Assembly (NCBI GenBank): GCA_003550325.1
Contig: QKWP01000806.1
Coordinates: forward strand, 84,216 to 148,215
Direction: 5' to 3'
Source of the DNA: Gigaspora rosea
Taxonomy: Eukaryota; Glomeromycota; Glomeromycetes; Diversisporales; Gigasporaceae
Length of the DNA: 64,000 nt
The notes beneath the pieces are model-generated. The model did no database searches and was not told where the DNA came from. It saw only the letters and a list, made by a program, of their open reading frames with translations. Shown in pieces: positions 45,831 to 56,245 of the stretch. The position numbers and the translations under genes were made by a program. The number at the start of each line of letters is the position of its first letter. The stretch's first letter is position 1.

Positions 45831-45986
45831 GACTCATTTATCACCTTTTGCTATAATATCGTCTATTAATTCTGACATTAAAAACTCATTTATCACCTTT
45901 TGCTATAATATCGTCTATTAATTCTGACATTAAAGACTCATTTATCACCTTTTGCTATAATATCGTCTATTAATTCTGACATTAAT
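45831..45986. repeat. Three exact-like copies of a 52-bp unit
   Basis: ACTCATTTATCACCTTTTGC, then TATAATATCGTCTATTAATT, then CTGACATTAAAG/A, starts at 45832, 45884 and 45936. The copies are nearly identical, so the expansion is recent and probably length-variable between isolates. Confidence 0.9.
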
Positions 45987-46139
45987 CCTAACCTTTTAAG
46001 GATAAGTAATTTGATGCGAATAAGTAATTAATTTTAACGGCGAATATGATATGTTACGTAAAGTTGACACTAATCGTGGCTGCGCCATCAATTAATTATT
46101 TATAATTGAGTTCGAAAAATTGTCAGTTATTCGGTATGC

Positions 46140-46690
46140 CTGATGTTAGCCCGCGAATTACCTCTCGGAAATCGAGGCTAACGAGGCAACTATCGACAGG
46201 GAGTCACGTGAGCACAGAGACACGGGACTGTGCTGTGGTGTATCGTAGTTGTTAGTGTTTATACAAGCGAGAGGGTTTTATGTTTATAGTGTGATTTGGT
46301 AATTCGAAAGAGTGCTTCGAAAGAGTGTGATGTAGTTTACAGAATCGATTAGAGTGTCCTTTATTTAATTAATATAATAGATCATGGCAAACAAGTGGAG
46401 CGAATATCGAACGTATTTATACTAAAATATCTATTAATGGAAAGATATGGCATTTCTGCCATAAATGATCGATCTATCATTTATGCCAGTTCTTCGATTT
46501 CTGCGATTTCTTGAATATCTGGCCGATATGCCATAAACGGCTGATCTGTCAGAAATGGCAGATCTGACATTTCGGACGCAACAACTTCGTGACCTATCGA
46601 CAACCCGTGACTTCCAATACCAGGGGACCCAGATCGGCAGGGCTAACACTGGCCAAAACAAATCGTCAATAATTCTGGTCAAATTTGCAG
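46140..46690 (+). mobile_element. Possible LTR-element 5-prime remnant
   Basis: Less AT-rich DNA starting TGTTAGCCCGCGAATTACCT. An ATG at 46384 gives MANKWSEYRTYLY before a stop, and further frames contain repeated MADLS/MADLTF-like words (AATGGCAGATCTGACAT, TATGCCATAAACGGCTGATC). The repeats TTTCTGCCATAAATGATCGA and ATCATTTATGCCAG form a dyad. I see no second LTR or pol. A decayed retrotransposon leader and gag start is a guess based on layout and composition. Confidence 0.3.
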
Positions 46691-47100
46691 ATCATTGATC
46701 AGATCTAGATACCGTAATTTTACGTTTTTACGTAATATTACGTAATTTTATAGCGTAAGTTTACGGTAAGCTAATTTTGTAATTTTGAACACACGTCATT
46801 CAGCCTTTGAATCAAATTTTCGGTGATTCAATTCGGATTGTACATTCAAATCAAATGATGCAATAATACTGGCCGAATTTTTGTAACTCTGGTACTTGCA
46901 CTGCAAAAATGTGTACCAGGTTGCTTCTCCGGATGATCACGTGATAGTTTGGAATGAATATTCAGAAAATTTTTGAAGTTTGATTTAGCAGTTAATTTTA
47001 CATATTTCTTTTCATCAATTAAGTACTTCGCGCAAATATTACAACATATGAAATAAGTATACATCTATGAACGTTTAAATACTTTTTACGTTATTATTAA
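46691..47100. other. Intergenic, nothing recognised
   Basis: Short TACGTAATTTTACG-type words near 46712-46770 repeat. The minus-strand ORF at 46846-47064 has no recognised domain. Confidence 0.35.
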
Positions 47101-47180
47101 GGCCGTTTGAAGTTAATTTTTCGGTTAACATCATCCCCCTCCCTCTCCCCTCAACGGCCCCCGGCCTTCCCGGAAAATGC
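47101..47180. mobile_element. Harbinger-like MITE end, partial
   Basis: After TAA (47098-47100) comes GGCCGTTTGAAGTTAATTTT, then TCGGTTAACATCA, the same end as the MITE at 48253. A C-rich stretch (CCCCCTCCCTCTCCCCTCAA) follows as in that copy. No right end was found. Confidence 0.65.
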
Positions 47181-47523
47181 TCATATGAAAAAAAAATAAA
47201 AAAATAAAAATATTATCATTATTTAGAAATCAAATTCAATATATAAATTCGATTTATTACTTCGGCATGAGATATTACTAGTATTTATTAAGTATTTATA
47301 AAGTGGCTGGCGTATGTACATAGCTGTATATGTGGGACGTCTAAAGCGGAGCAGAATCACGTGACACCTGACCAATCAAATTAGGAATTTGATGTTCTTC
47401 GGCGAAGCAAACAAGAATGAGGAACAAAAATACAAAAAACGACAGTCTAACCCTACCTTGGTGTGTTAATTAAAAATGTAGGAAGGCAATTTTGCTTATA
47501 TATTACTACCTAAACCTATCTAA
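47181..47523. other. Intergenic, nothing recognised
   Basis: AT-rich at the left; a less biased part (47300-47470) contains ATCACGTGACACCTGACCAA with an E-box-like CACGTG and ACGACAGTCTAACCCTACC. No gene. Confidence 0.35.
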
Positions 47524-47560
47524 GGCCATTTGAAGCTATTTTTTCAGTTATCGTATAAAA
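47524..47560. mobile_element. Harbinger-like MITE end, partial
   Basis: TAA (47521-47523) followed by GGCCATTTGAAGCTATTTTT, then TCAGTTATCGTAT, a diverged copy of the same terminal sequence. Only this end is visible; an A-rich low-complexity tract (47560-47820) follows. Confidence 0.5.
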
Positions 47561-47820
47561 AAAGTAAAATTAAAAAAAAATAAAAATACCCTAAATTAAG
47601 ATTAATTCAGGCCGAAATTCAAAATAATTCTCTGTTGTTATTTCGCGGTTATTCGGCAAATAAAAATAAAACAATAATTTAAAATAAAAAATAACTTAAA
47701 ATAAAAAAAAATAATTTATTAAAATAAAGTAAAATACAATAAAATAAAAACGAAATAAAAAAAATAAAACATAATTTAAAAAAAACATAAAATTAATAAA
47801 AAATAAATAAATAAGAACAA

Positions 47821-48252
47821 ATTTTAGCTCCTACTTGACTGCCTCTCATATATGTTTATTTAAGTTTGCAATGAAACGATTCAAGAAAAACTGCTGAAGA
47901 TAGAGCTTCCGAAGTGTTTATTCGATTTTGAAGAGCTAGAGAACTAATGAGTAAGAAATGTTTGAATAAACATTTAACGTTTTCGGAAATAAAAATTACA
48001 AACCAATTATTCGAATTGATACTTTTTTGCATTAATTTTTAAGCCATCCGAGTAGTGATTTATTTCATTCAATGAGGGACAAAATTTGCTCGACCAATAG
48101 GAACTTGGGAACCCAAAATTCCGATCTGTGATCGCATACATATTTTTTAAAATGATCAGATCCGATCACTAGATCACGAGAATTTTGGCTGTAAAAATTG
48201 TACGTACGTACGAAGTTCTTTTTCTCTGATGATACATTATATAATTAATTAA
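47821..48252. other. Intergenic, nothing recognised
   Basis: No ORF of note. CGAAGTGTTTATTCGATTTT and nearby words show no similarity to the rest of the window. Confidence 0.35.
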
Positions 48253-48418
48253 GGCCGTTTGAAGTTAATTTTTCGGTTAACATCACCCCCCCAGTTGAAG
48301 TCTCCTCCCGAAAATGAACAGCCAATCAATGTTCGTTTCGTATGTTCGTTACACCCCTCCCCCCCTCCCGAGAGTCTTGGAAAAGTGATGTTAACCGAAG
48401 AATCAACTTCAAGCGGCC
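48253..48418. mobile_element. Harbinger/Tourist-like MITE, copy 3
   Basis: GGCCGTTTGAAGTTAATTTT, then TCGGTTAACATCAC, pairs with GTGATGTTAACCGAAGAATC, then AACTTCAAGCGGCC. TAA flanks both ends (48250-48252, 48419-48421). At 166 bp this is the smallest complete copy. The interior has C-rich stretches. Confidence 0.85.
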
Positions 48419-48499
48419 TAACTTTGTTTGCTCGTGTTAATGTTTTTCAATAAAATATACATTTTTTCTTGGGAAGTTTTTCCTTTTTTATGTGTTTTC

Positions 48500-48885
48500 A
48501 TTATAGTCGGTTGACATCATACACTTTCTTCAATTTTTGTACTCGAATTTTTGCTCCATTTCGTAATGATTCAGCCTTTATCAGTTACGGTAGAATTTCG
48601 TTGATAGAGATAAGCTTCCTGTTTTTCCAATAATAAAGATTCAGCTTTTTTCGTGATCTTCTTAGCCGCATAGTGGTCTTTGATATTTCCCGAAGTTCGC
48701 TTAACCAATTTAAAGCACCTTCTTTGCTGTTAAGATCTATATATAAATCCACATTAAACTTTATTTTTCAGATTCAACCATTAGTTCAAGTTCATTATAA
48801 TTTTTATTTTATAAGTATTATTAGATAGAAGTATTTCCTGGAGTAGAGTAGGTAAATCAGACAAGTTGAACGAATCGGGTTGCAT
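48500..48885 (-). pseudogene. Gene-start fragment, possibly FAR1/MULE transposase-like
   Basis: On the minus strand an ATG at about 48885 gives MQPDSFNLSDLPTLLQEILL, a stop, then FNVDLYIDLNSKEGALNWLS then ELREISKTTMR. The W...SKTT(M) arrangement recalls the N-terminal region of FAR1-type proteins derived from Mutator-like transposases, but this is from memory of the pattern only. Stops and a frameshift follow (AKKITKKAESLLLEKQEAYL). If correct it would be the only transposase-like trace near the foldback elements. It could also be an unrelated fungal gene. Confidence 0.3.
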
Positions 48886-48911
48886 TATTATCATCATTAT
48901 TGTTGTTTTTT

Positions 48912-49330
48912 TTTCATATGAAGCGAAATATAAAGCGAATATGAAGCAAAATACAAAGCGAATATGAAGCGAAATATGAAACAAAATATGAAGCAAAATA
49001 TAAAGCAATATGAAGCAAAATATGATGTGAAATATGAAGTGAAATATGATGCGAAATATGAAGTGAAATATGAAGTGAAATGGGAAGTGAAATGGAAAGC
49101 AAAAAATAAAACGAAGTACGAAGCGAATTATAAAGCAATGTATAAAGCGAAATGTGAAGCGAAATATGAAAAAAAATATAAAGTGAAATGTGAAGCAAAA
49201 TATAAAACGAAGTATGAAGCGAATGATAAAGCAAAGTATAAAGCAAAATATAAAACAAAGTATAAAGCGAAATATAAAACAAAATATAAAACAAACTATA
49301 AAAAAACGAAGTATGAAGAGAAATATGAAG
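48912..49330. repeat. 12-bp minisatellite (GAAGCGAAATAT)
   Basis: About 34 degenerate copies of a 12-bp unit, (A/G)AAGCGAAATAT and variants. Because 12 is a multiple of 3, frames stay open on both strands: plus 48964-49362 reads KYEAKYDVKYEV-like tetrapeptides, minus 48781-49593 reads FYILFYISLY-like. No start context or domain supports either as a gene. The plus-strand peptide would be a lysine/tyrosine-rich repeat. Confidence 0.85.
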
Positions 49331-50309
49331 AGAACCCTATAACAAATTGCAGCACGGAATGATACTGCAATACACGAAAAAGTTTGGATATGGAACCACA
49401 CGGACCTGCGCGTAAATCTATGCGAGACAATATATGGGAAAACACGTTTACAGTACGTAATAAGGCACAGATTCCGTGCAACAGTGCACGTACTAACGTG
49501 CAATTTTATGTGTTTCTCGTGCATTGTCTCGTGCATATTTACGTGCAGGTAACATATAATAGCATATATCCATACATATTTACATAATAACATATTCGTA
49601 TATGCATTATTTTATTAACTAAATTTTATAATTTTATTAACTAAATTTTTTTAAGTTTTATTAACTAAATTTTGTATTTTATTAATTAACTTTAATTATT
49701 TTATTAATTAAATTTTATAATACAAATACTTTAATTTAATATTTTACATGCCGAATAAGAAAATACTTCTAATTACTAAAACTACCAACTTTAAAAATAA
49801 CTGGCAACTAATAATATTGAAAAAAAACAAAGTAATAGTATAAAAATGAAAGATTTAAAAAAAAATTCGAAATGACTACTCTAGAAATAACTCCAATAGG
49901 GACAACTCCGATTGTGGCAACTCCAATGGCAATAACTCAAGGGAGATACTAAAATGTAATAATATACAGAAAGTAATAAAAAATAAAAAAAATAATAGTA
50001 AAAAAAATAAAGCTGCAATACTACCAAAAATGATAAAAAACATACACCAAAAATGATAGTGATTCCAAAAGAGCAACTTCCAAGTCAATAACTCTAAAGG
50101 ATGGTTTAAAAACAATGACAACAACTAAAAAAATTATATAAAATAATTAATGAGTTGTAAAAAAAGACTATAAAAAAATAAAGAAAGTAATAAAAATTAT
50201 AAGTGTAAACAAAAAAAAACAAATATTTATTTGCCTACAAATCAAATGTAATTTGTGCGCATCAATGCATGGAAATTATTATCAAGTGCAAAAAAAAACA
50301 AAAAAATCA
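49331..50309. other. Intergenic
   Basis: A short block at 49480-49555 repeats CGTGCA words (CGTGCAACAGTGCACGTACT, AACGTGCA, CTCGTGCA, ACGTGCAGG). From 49610 to 49720 a TTTTATTAACTAAATTTT unit recurs five or six times. No gene is supported. Confidence 0.45.
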
Positions 50310-50700
50310 ACAAAATGACACAGAATTTATAATCGTTATTAAGAATCATAGCAATTATCATGTTAATGCACGGAATTATAATCATTAAGGATCTTAATAA
50401 TCATCACGTTAGTACATGAAATTATATCGTTAAGGATTTTAACAATTGTGACAATTGTGATATCATGCATAAAAATTATGATCGTTAAGAATCTTAACAA
50501 TTTTGCACATTAGAGCATGAAAATTATGATTATGGTCATTAAGAATCTTAACGATTTTGCACATCAGTGCACAAAAATTATGATCATTAAGAATCTTAAC
50601 GATTTTGTACATCTGTGCACAAAAATTATGATTATTAAGAATCTTAATGATTGTGCACATTAGTGCGCAGAAATTATATAATAATTAAGATTAACACACG
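50310..50700. repeat. ~55-bp tandem repeat, about seven units
   Basis: Units contain AAAATTATGATCATTAAGAA, then TCTTAACGATTTTGCACATC and AGTGCAC. The last four units (50460-50680) are well conserved, while the earlier ones are diverged. The inner AAGAATCTTAA is a palindrome, so each unit can form a small hairpin. The minus-strand ORF (KIVKILNDHNF repeats) follows the period and is unlikely to be a gene. Confidence 0.8.
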
Positions 50701-51111
50701 TTAATACAGTCAGACCCAGTGTTGGAAATCTTATGTTCTTATGTTCTCATGAGAACATCACTTTTAATTTGAGAAATTTACAAAATTTAAGATTTTCTCT
50801 ATTAAATTTTTTTTAAGAACATTGAGTTTTAAAAATATGTTCTCTATATAAATATATAAAGTAATAAAAATTTAGTTCAATTAATAAATTTGTTTAAAAT
50901 AATTTAGTTTATAAATAATTAATTGTTGGTTAGTTAAAATAGATAATAATTTTGTAAAAAAAATTTTGGATAATATAATTTACTGGTTTATCTATTCCCT
51001 GTTTTGGTGCAATATAGTTGCACAGCTGCTTAATTATATAAACTTTGATATATATAATATTATTATATGAATGCCAGTCATATCAATATTTAATATACAA
51101 CACTCTTTACG
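50701..51111. other. AT-rich spacer
   Basis: Contains a perfect dyad TTATGTTCTCATGAGAACAT near 50740. No gene recognised. Confidence 0.4.
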
Positions 51112-52209
51112 ACGATCCCTCGTACCAACTTTTTTCACAACTACTGACCTATGACAACTATACAATTATTATACGTATACACAACAAAACTTTACCCTGG
51201 AGCAACTGGGAACCAGAGTTCCAGATCGAATATTGAGATATTTGAAATAGAGATGAAAAAAAGTTCTCCTTTTGGGTTTGACTCCCTGGTAGAAAACTCT
51301 GGTACTATAGAAGATGTAGTAGAGCTGAAAACTCTAAAGTTTATGTCAAAAGGAGTGGAAACATTAGTAGAAGCATACTTTTGGTTGAGTATAATATTCT
51401 GTATAGCATATACTCTTTCAGTCCTTTACAAGTTGGTACTTTCAGTATTCTCCTTTGGTTTTTTCAAAATTTCGCCAAAAAGTGGAAAATCTAGCTTACC
51501 CCCTCTAGAAGATCGGTAGTGTTTACTCCTTCCAAATCGGGATTGCACCTACCTAATTGGAGTCGATGTCACGAGTGCTCATTTTGCTACAATGTAAACA
51601 GTGAATGACGTGTCAGAGATTCTTCTGGAATATTTGTAGAAATTTCTTTTCTTTTATAAAATTAGGCGTAGTTTGTTAGTGTATATTTCTCTGCTATATA
51701 GTTTACATATAATACTTTGGTAGAGTTTCTATACAGTATTATATAATTTTTACGTTCACATAGTTCTTTTATGTGTTTGTTATAGATTAGTTTTTTTTCT
51801 TTGTCTTTCTCATCTTTCTTCTTTTCCTTTTGTCTGTATTAGGTTTTCGTTTAGGTTTTGTAGTTGCCCCCCTTTTTTTTCTTTTCCCTTTTAAATTTCT
51901 TGCTTGTACCTTTTTTCTGTTTGAATTGAAATCACTCCACCATTGAAGCTAGGTGAGGAGGATTTAAAGAACCGGCAATCTTGACAAGGCTAACAGCAGC
52001 CAATCAGTGATCACGGGGGAGCACATGCAGAGAGTTGCATGCCCCTGTATGAGAAAATTGTTGTTGCAGCAGATCGTACTTAGCAGACATTATGTAGCGC
52101 AAGTGAGTTATTATTAGAGAAAGAAGGGATTTCGGTAGTAGCTATAAACAGAAATTTTTGTGTACAAAGATACGCTGTCTTCCTAGTTAATAAAAGCAGG
52201 ATTGCCAAA
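51112..52209 (+). mobile_element. Short non-autonomous retroelement, uninterrupted copy
   Basis: Colinear with 11068-12890 minus its SINE: start GATCCCTCGTACCAAC, end TAATAAAAGCAGGATTGCCA then AA. The longest ORF (51151-51519) includes LVEAYFWLSIIFCIAYTLSV then LYKLVLSVFSFGF, a hydrophobic segment, and KISPKSGKSSLPP. No reverse transcriptase is present. The 3-prime part (ATAATACTTTGG, GTCTTTCTCATCTTTCTTCT) is shared with 2180-2895. At about 1.1 kb it looks like a SINE-like or deletion-derived element depending on a partner LINE. Confidence 0.75.
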
Positions 52210-53750
52210 GTTAAAAAAAATATATTTAATATAAATTTTTAGATAGCTAAACTCACTATGATGATAATATAAATTTTTACAAAAAAATTACTTAACAAAT
52301 TTTTAGTTATTATGATTTGGAATTTTAGTGCAATGTCTTAAAACTTTATAGTGAAAAAATTTTTGAATCTATAAATTTACTAAATTCACTATAGTGAAAA
52401 AGAAAATAGATTTTATTTCTATATTTATTTATTTAATATTTGAGAGATATTAATAGCTTATTTAAAATTAAAATAACATCTCCAATATTATATAAAAAAC
52501 CTCTAATATTAAATTGTTTTTTTAAAAAACTATGAAGTCATAGTTTTATTTTAAAAATAACTTAGCTTTGTTTATATATTTTAATTAAATAAATTATATT
52601 TTTTATTGTTTTATTATTAGTAATTTTAAATATATTAATTAAAAATAAAAATTACAAAATAACTAACTTAAAAAATATAAAAGTATAAGTGTAAAGGAGT
52701 AAATAATAAAGAGAAATAAGTATAAGAAAAAGAGTGTGTAATTAAAAAAGTGAAAGAGAAAAAGAAAAAAAAGAAAGGAAAAAAGAGAGAAAAAAAGAGA
52801 AATAGAGAGAAGAAAAAAAAAGAAAGTATTATATCTTTTTATAATATAGTTATTCATTAGAATATTGGTTTAGATTGTAAGCTAATATTTAGTTGTTATA
52901 TTAACCTTAATAATATCAGCCTTTTTTTGGTTTATATTTTTTAAAAAAATATGCTAACAAGATATTGGATGCGATATTTATATAGTTATATTAATTAGTC
53001 AAATATCTTTTACTGATTTTATAATATTTGTTTTGTTACATATCGCCTATATTCTTCTTAATATTGGCCTTTCATATTAAAAAATTTTGACCAGTGTAAA
53101 TATAAGGAATATAATTGTTTTTTTTTGTTTCAATTTTTTTTGATAATTTTTTTTTGGTTTTATTTATTTTGGGTTTATTTTTTTGTCATTTTTTTATAAT
53201 AATATATAATAAAATATATAATATTTAAAATATAATATATAATAATAGGTCCAAAAAAACAAAAGAAAAATTTAGTATAGAGCAAAAACCACATTAAGAA
53301 AAGTGTCCAACTTAAATAACAAAAAAAAAGAGCCTTCAAAAATAAACAGTAGTTTAATAAGCACACTTTGTACAAAAACAACTAGCTAAAAGATTGGAAA
53401 GAAAATTTCTGCTTTGAAAAAAATTTTTTGTCGAAATTTTGGGAATTTCCTCTAGACCCTGTATTGCAGATCTGTTTTGATCGATCTAATTTCATGTCGA
53501 TAAACAAACAAATAGAAATTAAGGAGTAAACAAATAAGTCACATGTAAACAAACAAAACCTATTACGTGTATACAATTAGGAAACAACTAGAAACTATAG
53601 AACTTTCTAGAAAATATTAATTTTATTTCAACTTTCTCGGTTTACTAACAGATAATATATGATATTTTAGTCAAGTTTCATATTAAATTGAAGTGGAAAA
53701 TTTACAAAATAGTAGTAAGTTACAAAGTATAATAAGAGTTACAACTTAAG
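52210..53750. other. AT-rich region with polypurine tract
   Basis: At 52690-52830 the plus strand is almost pure purine (GAAAGAGAAAAAGAAAAAAA, GAGAGAAAAAAAGAGAAATA), able in principle to form a triplex. No gene was recognised. The region from about 53600 may be the untranslated leader of the LINE. Confidence 0.45.
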
Positions 53751-55077
53751 ATGGGTTCAGTACTTAAATACAAAAAATTTTTCTTAAAAGAGCATGAAGA
53801 ATTAAAAGGAGTGAGAACCAGAATGCTAAAGCAAGACAAACAAATTGCGAACTATATAGGATTAGAAAAAGTAGAAGTAGTATATATAGTAAAGAACCTT
53901 TTAGAAATATATGGTTGGATCGAGCAGAAAAAAGCTAGAAATCTTAAGATTTCAAAGGAAGAGAATGAATTAATTGAAATGCAATTAGAGTTGGAAAAAA
54001 GAAATAAAAGTTTGCTAATAATAGAAAAGGTGCCAAAAATGGAGATAGGATCTAAAGCTGAAGAAAAGAAAAACCTTGATAAAGAGCTTCTACTAGATTT
54101 GGAATGTGGCACTATGGATTACGGTACAGAAGAAATCAAGGAAAGATTAAAGAAGAGTAAGCTCAGAGTCCAAAGATAAAGACCAAGGGAGGAGATAATC
54201 GAAGAGAGAGTATTAGTTGATAGTGTAACCAGACTAATTAAAAAAGAAGTACAAGAAGAAATATTGATGGAGAATAAAGTAGAGTGTAATTAGCATAATA
54301 ATGGAAAGAGTAAGATGGATTTAGATGAAAATATGGAAAACCTTGTCGCGCATATGTCAAAGCTAGATATGAAAGATGAAAGCTCTTGTTTTGTACAAGA
54401 AGATCATAGAAGTGAGAAGTTAAATGAAACACCCACTAGTGAAACAATAGAATTTTATAAAGGAATACAACCAAGAAATGTAAATTTCCAAGAGAAGTTG
54501 CCCAAAATTCAGTTATACTTCACGGTATGGGATGTGCTATTAAAATTTGATGCAAGGCATATTAAAAGATGTTTAAGTATCTATGGTAGAACAAATATTA
54601 TTTCGTGGTAACCAAGGAGAAACCAAGGCGGTATACTTAAGTGTTGAACCAAAAAGCGAAAAAAGAAAGTTGGAGCTCATTAGTAGTTGGACTGTAGCTA
54701 CAGAAAATAGAAAATTGATGAGAATTAATGAAAGTTTTTGTAACAGAAAAGGATTGCTCAAGCAAAATTTCTATAAAGCGAAAGTTGGAAATGTACCTAA
54801 AACTGCACCAGAGGCACTTTTGTTGAGACAAAAGAAAAAGTATGGTGTCAAATCAGTATTTATCCCAAATAATAGAAATGGAAACCCAAGGAGCTTAGCT
54901 TATTTATATTTCGAATCCAAAGAAGATATGGAAATAGCAAAAAGAATAGATCTTTTTTATTATTATTTATGCCTCTTCTGGGTACATAATTTATATGAGG
55001 AGGAGACATTAAGTTACAACCAGGAAATAGATAAAGAAACTGGCAAACAAGAAGTTGAGAGTAGGAGATACGAATGA
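53751..55077 (+). pseudogene. LINE ORF1-like region
   Basis: Three open pieces (53751-54179, 54315-54611, 54583-55077) separated by stops or frameshifts. The first is lysine/glutamate rich with predicted coiled coil (KEENELIEMQLELEKRNKSL). The last contains KYGVKSVFIPNNRNGNPRSL then AYLYFESKEDMEIA, which resembles an RNA-recognition-motif strand pattern (RNP1/RNP2-like), as found in ORF1 proteins that package LINE RNA. That assignment is an inference; no zinc knuckle was seen. Confidence 0.6.
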
Positions 55078-55380
55078 AAAACTCATGGAAAAAGAAAACG
55101 GTATGAAAAATATGAGCCAAGAATCAACGCAAACATAAATAAGAAGAGAGGAGAATCTTTTTCTTTCTCCATTCAAGCTGAAAAACAAACCATCTCTTAA
55201 TCAAAACCAGCCTTTGAAAGAAAGTGAAAACAGGAACAAAAAATTAGTATAAGAAAAGGGAAAAGCTCAAAAAAAAAAAGAGAAGGCGAGAGTTGAAGAA
55301 TATAGCTTAAGAGAGATGCTTTTTGATATGTGAGAAAGGCTCAAAGTATTTGAGCAAATATTTGCGCAACACTCCAATTT

Positions 55381-56245
55381 GTGGCTGCAGGTGAATTAAA
55401 AAAAAGTGGCAAGACAGATAATCCTGTTATTGTCTTGCAAGAAAATACTCAGAAGCAGGAACTTTCTAGGGCAAAGTACAAACTGAAGGTTATAGAAGAT
55501 TATAGCAGATTAAAGCTAGGGGTACATAATGTTAATGGATTGAGATCAAATAGAGGAAGGTTAGTAAGATTAGCAGATTATGGTAAGGAAAAAAAATTGG
55601 ACATTATTTGTATTACAGAAACGAATATAGGAGAAAAGGAAGGGAAATGGATGGAAACAAAGCATTTGGGATATTCAAGTTACTGGTCAAAAAGAAAAGA
55701 AGTCAAAAACAAAGAAGCAGGCATAGGAATTCTAATTGGAGAAAAGTGGCAAAAGCATTTGGGAAAAGTAATAAGATTTTCTCTATACGTACTTAAAACA
55801 GAATTCTTTTTTAGAAAAGTTGTGCTACAAATTTGGATAGTGTATCTGCTGCCAGCAGACAAAGAAATTAATAGAGAAATTCAATGTACAATAATAAGAG
55901 AGACATGCAAAAATAGGATCAATACATATGTTTGCATTTTGGGTGATTTTAATGCAATAAGTAGTACAAGCTTGGATACAAATAACAGTAGGCATAAAAA
56001 TCAGGGGTTAGGAAAGACATTTATAAACTGGTATAAAAATAGAAACTTTATTGATACATTTAGACAAATGAACCCACATAAAAAAGAGTATTCATAGCAA
56101 TGAAGAGAAATATCCTCGAGAATAGATTATATATGGATAGATGAAGAAATGGAGAACCTGTTAGAAGAAAGTAAGATCACAGATATAGATTTAATAACAG
56201 GAAGCGACCATAAATTGGTGTGGCAACTAGAGATACAAGCAAGAT
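55381..56245 (+). pseudogene. LINE apurinic-type endonuclease
   Basis: Characteristic motifs in order: LGVHNVNGLRSNRG, CITETN (metal-binding E), CILGDFNA (catalytic D and N), SRIDYIWID and GSDHKLVW (catalytic D-H). This domain nicks genomic DNA to prime reverse transcription. Two in-frame stops (TAG at 56095, TGA at 56101) lie just before SRIDYIW. The open frame has no ATG at 55381, so the true start lies upstream. Confidence 0.85.

Noticed and set aside
48781-49593. 270-codon minus-strand ORF, the second longest open frame in the window
   Set aside because: Most of it runs through the 12-bp minisatellite, which keeps several frames open on both strands; the peptide is a simple FYILFYISLY-like repeat.
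50463-50660. ORF with repeated KIVKILNDHNF peptide
   Set aside because: It mirrors the ~55-bp tandem repeat, starts inside it and has no flanking coding signal.
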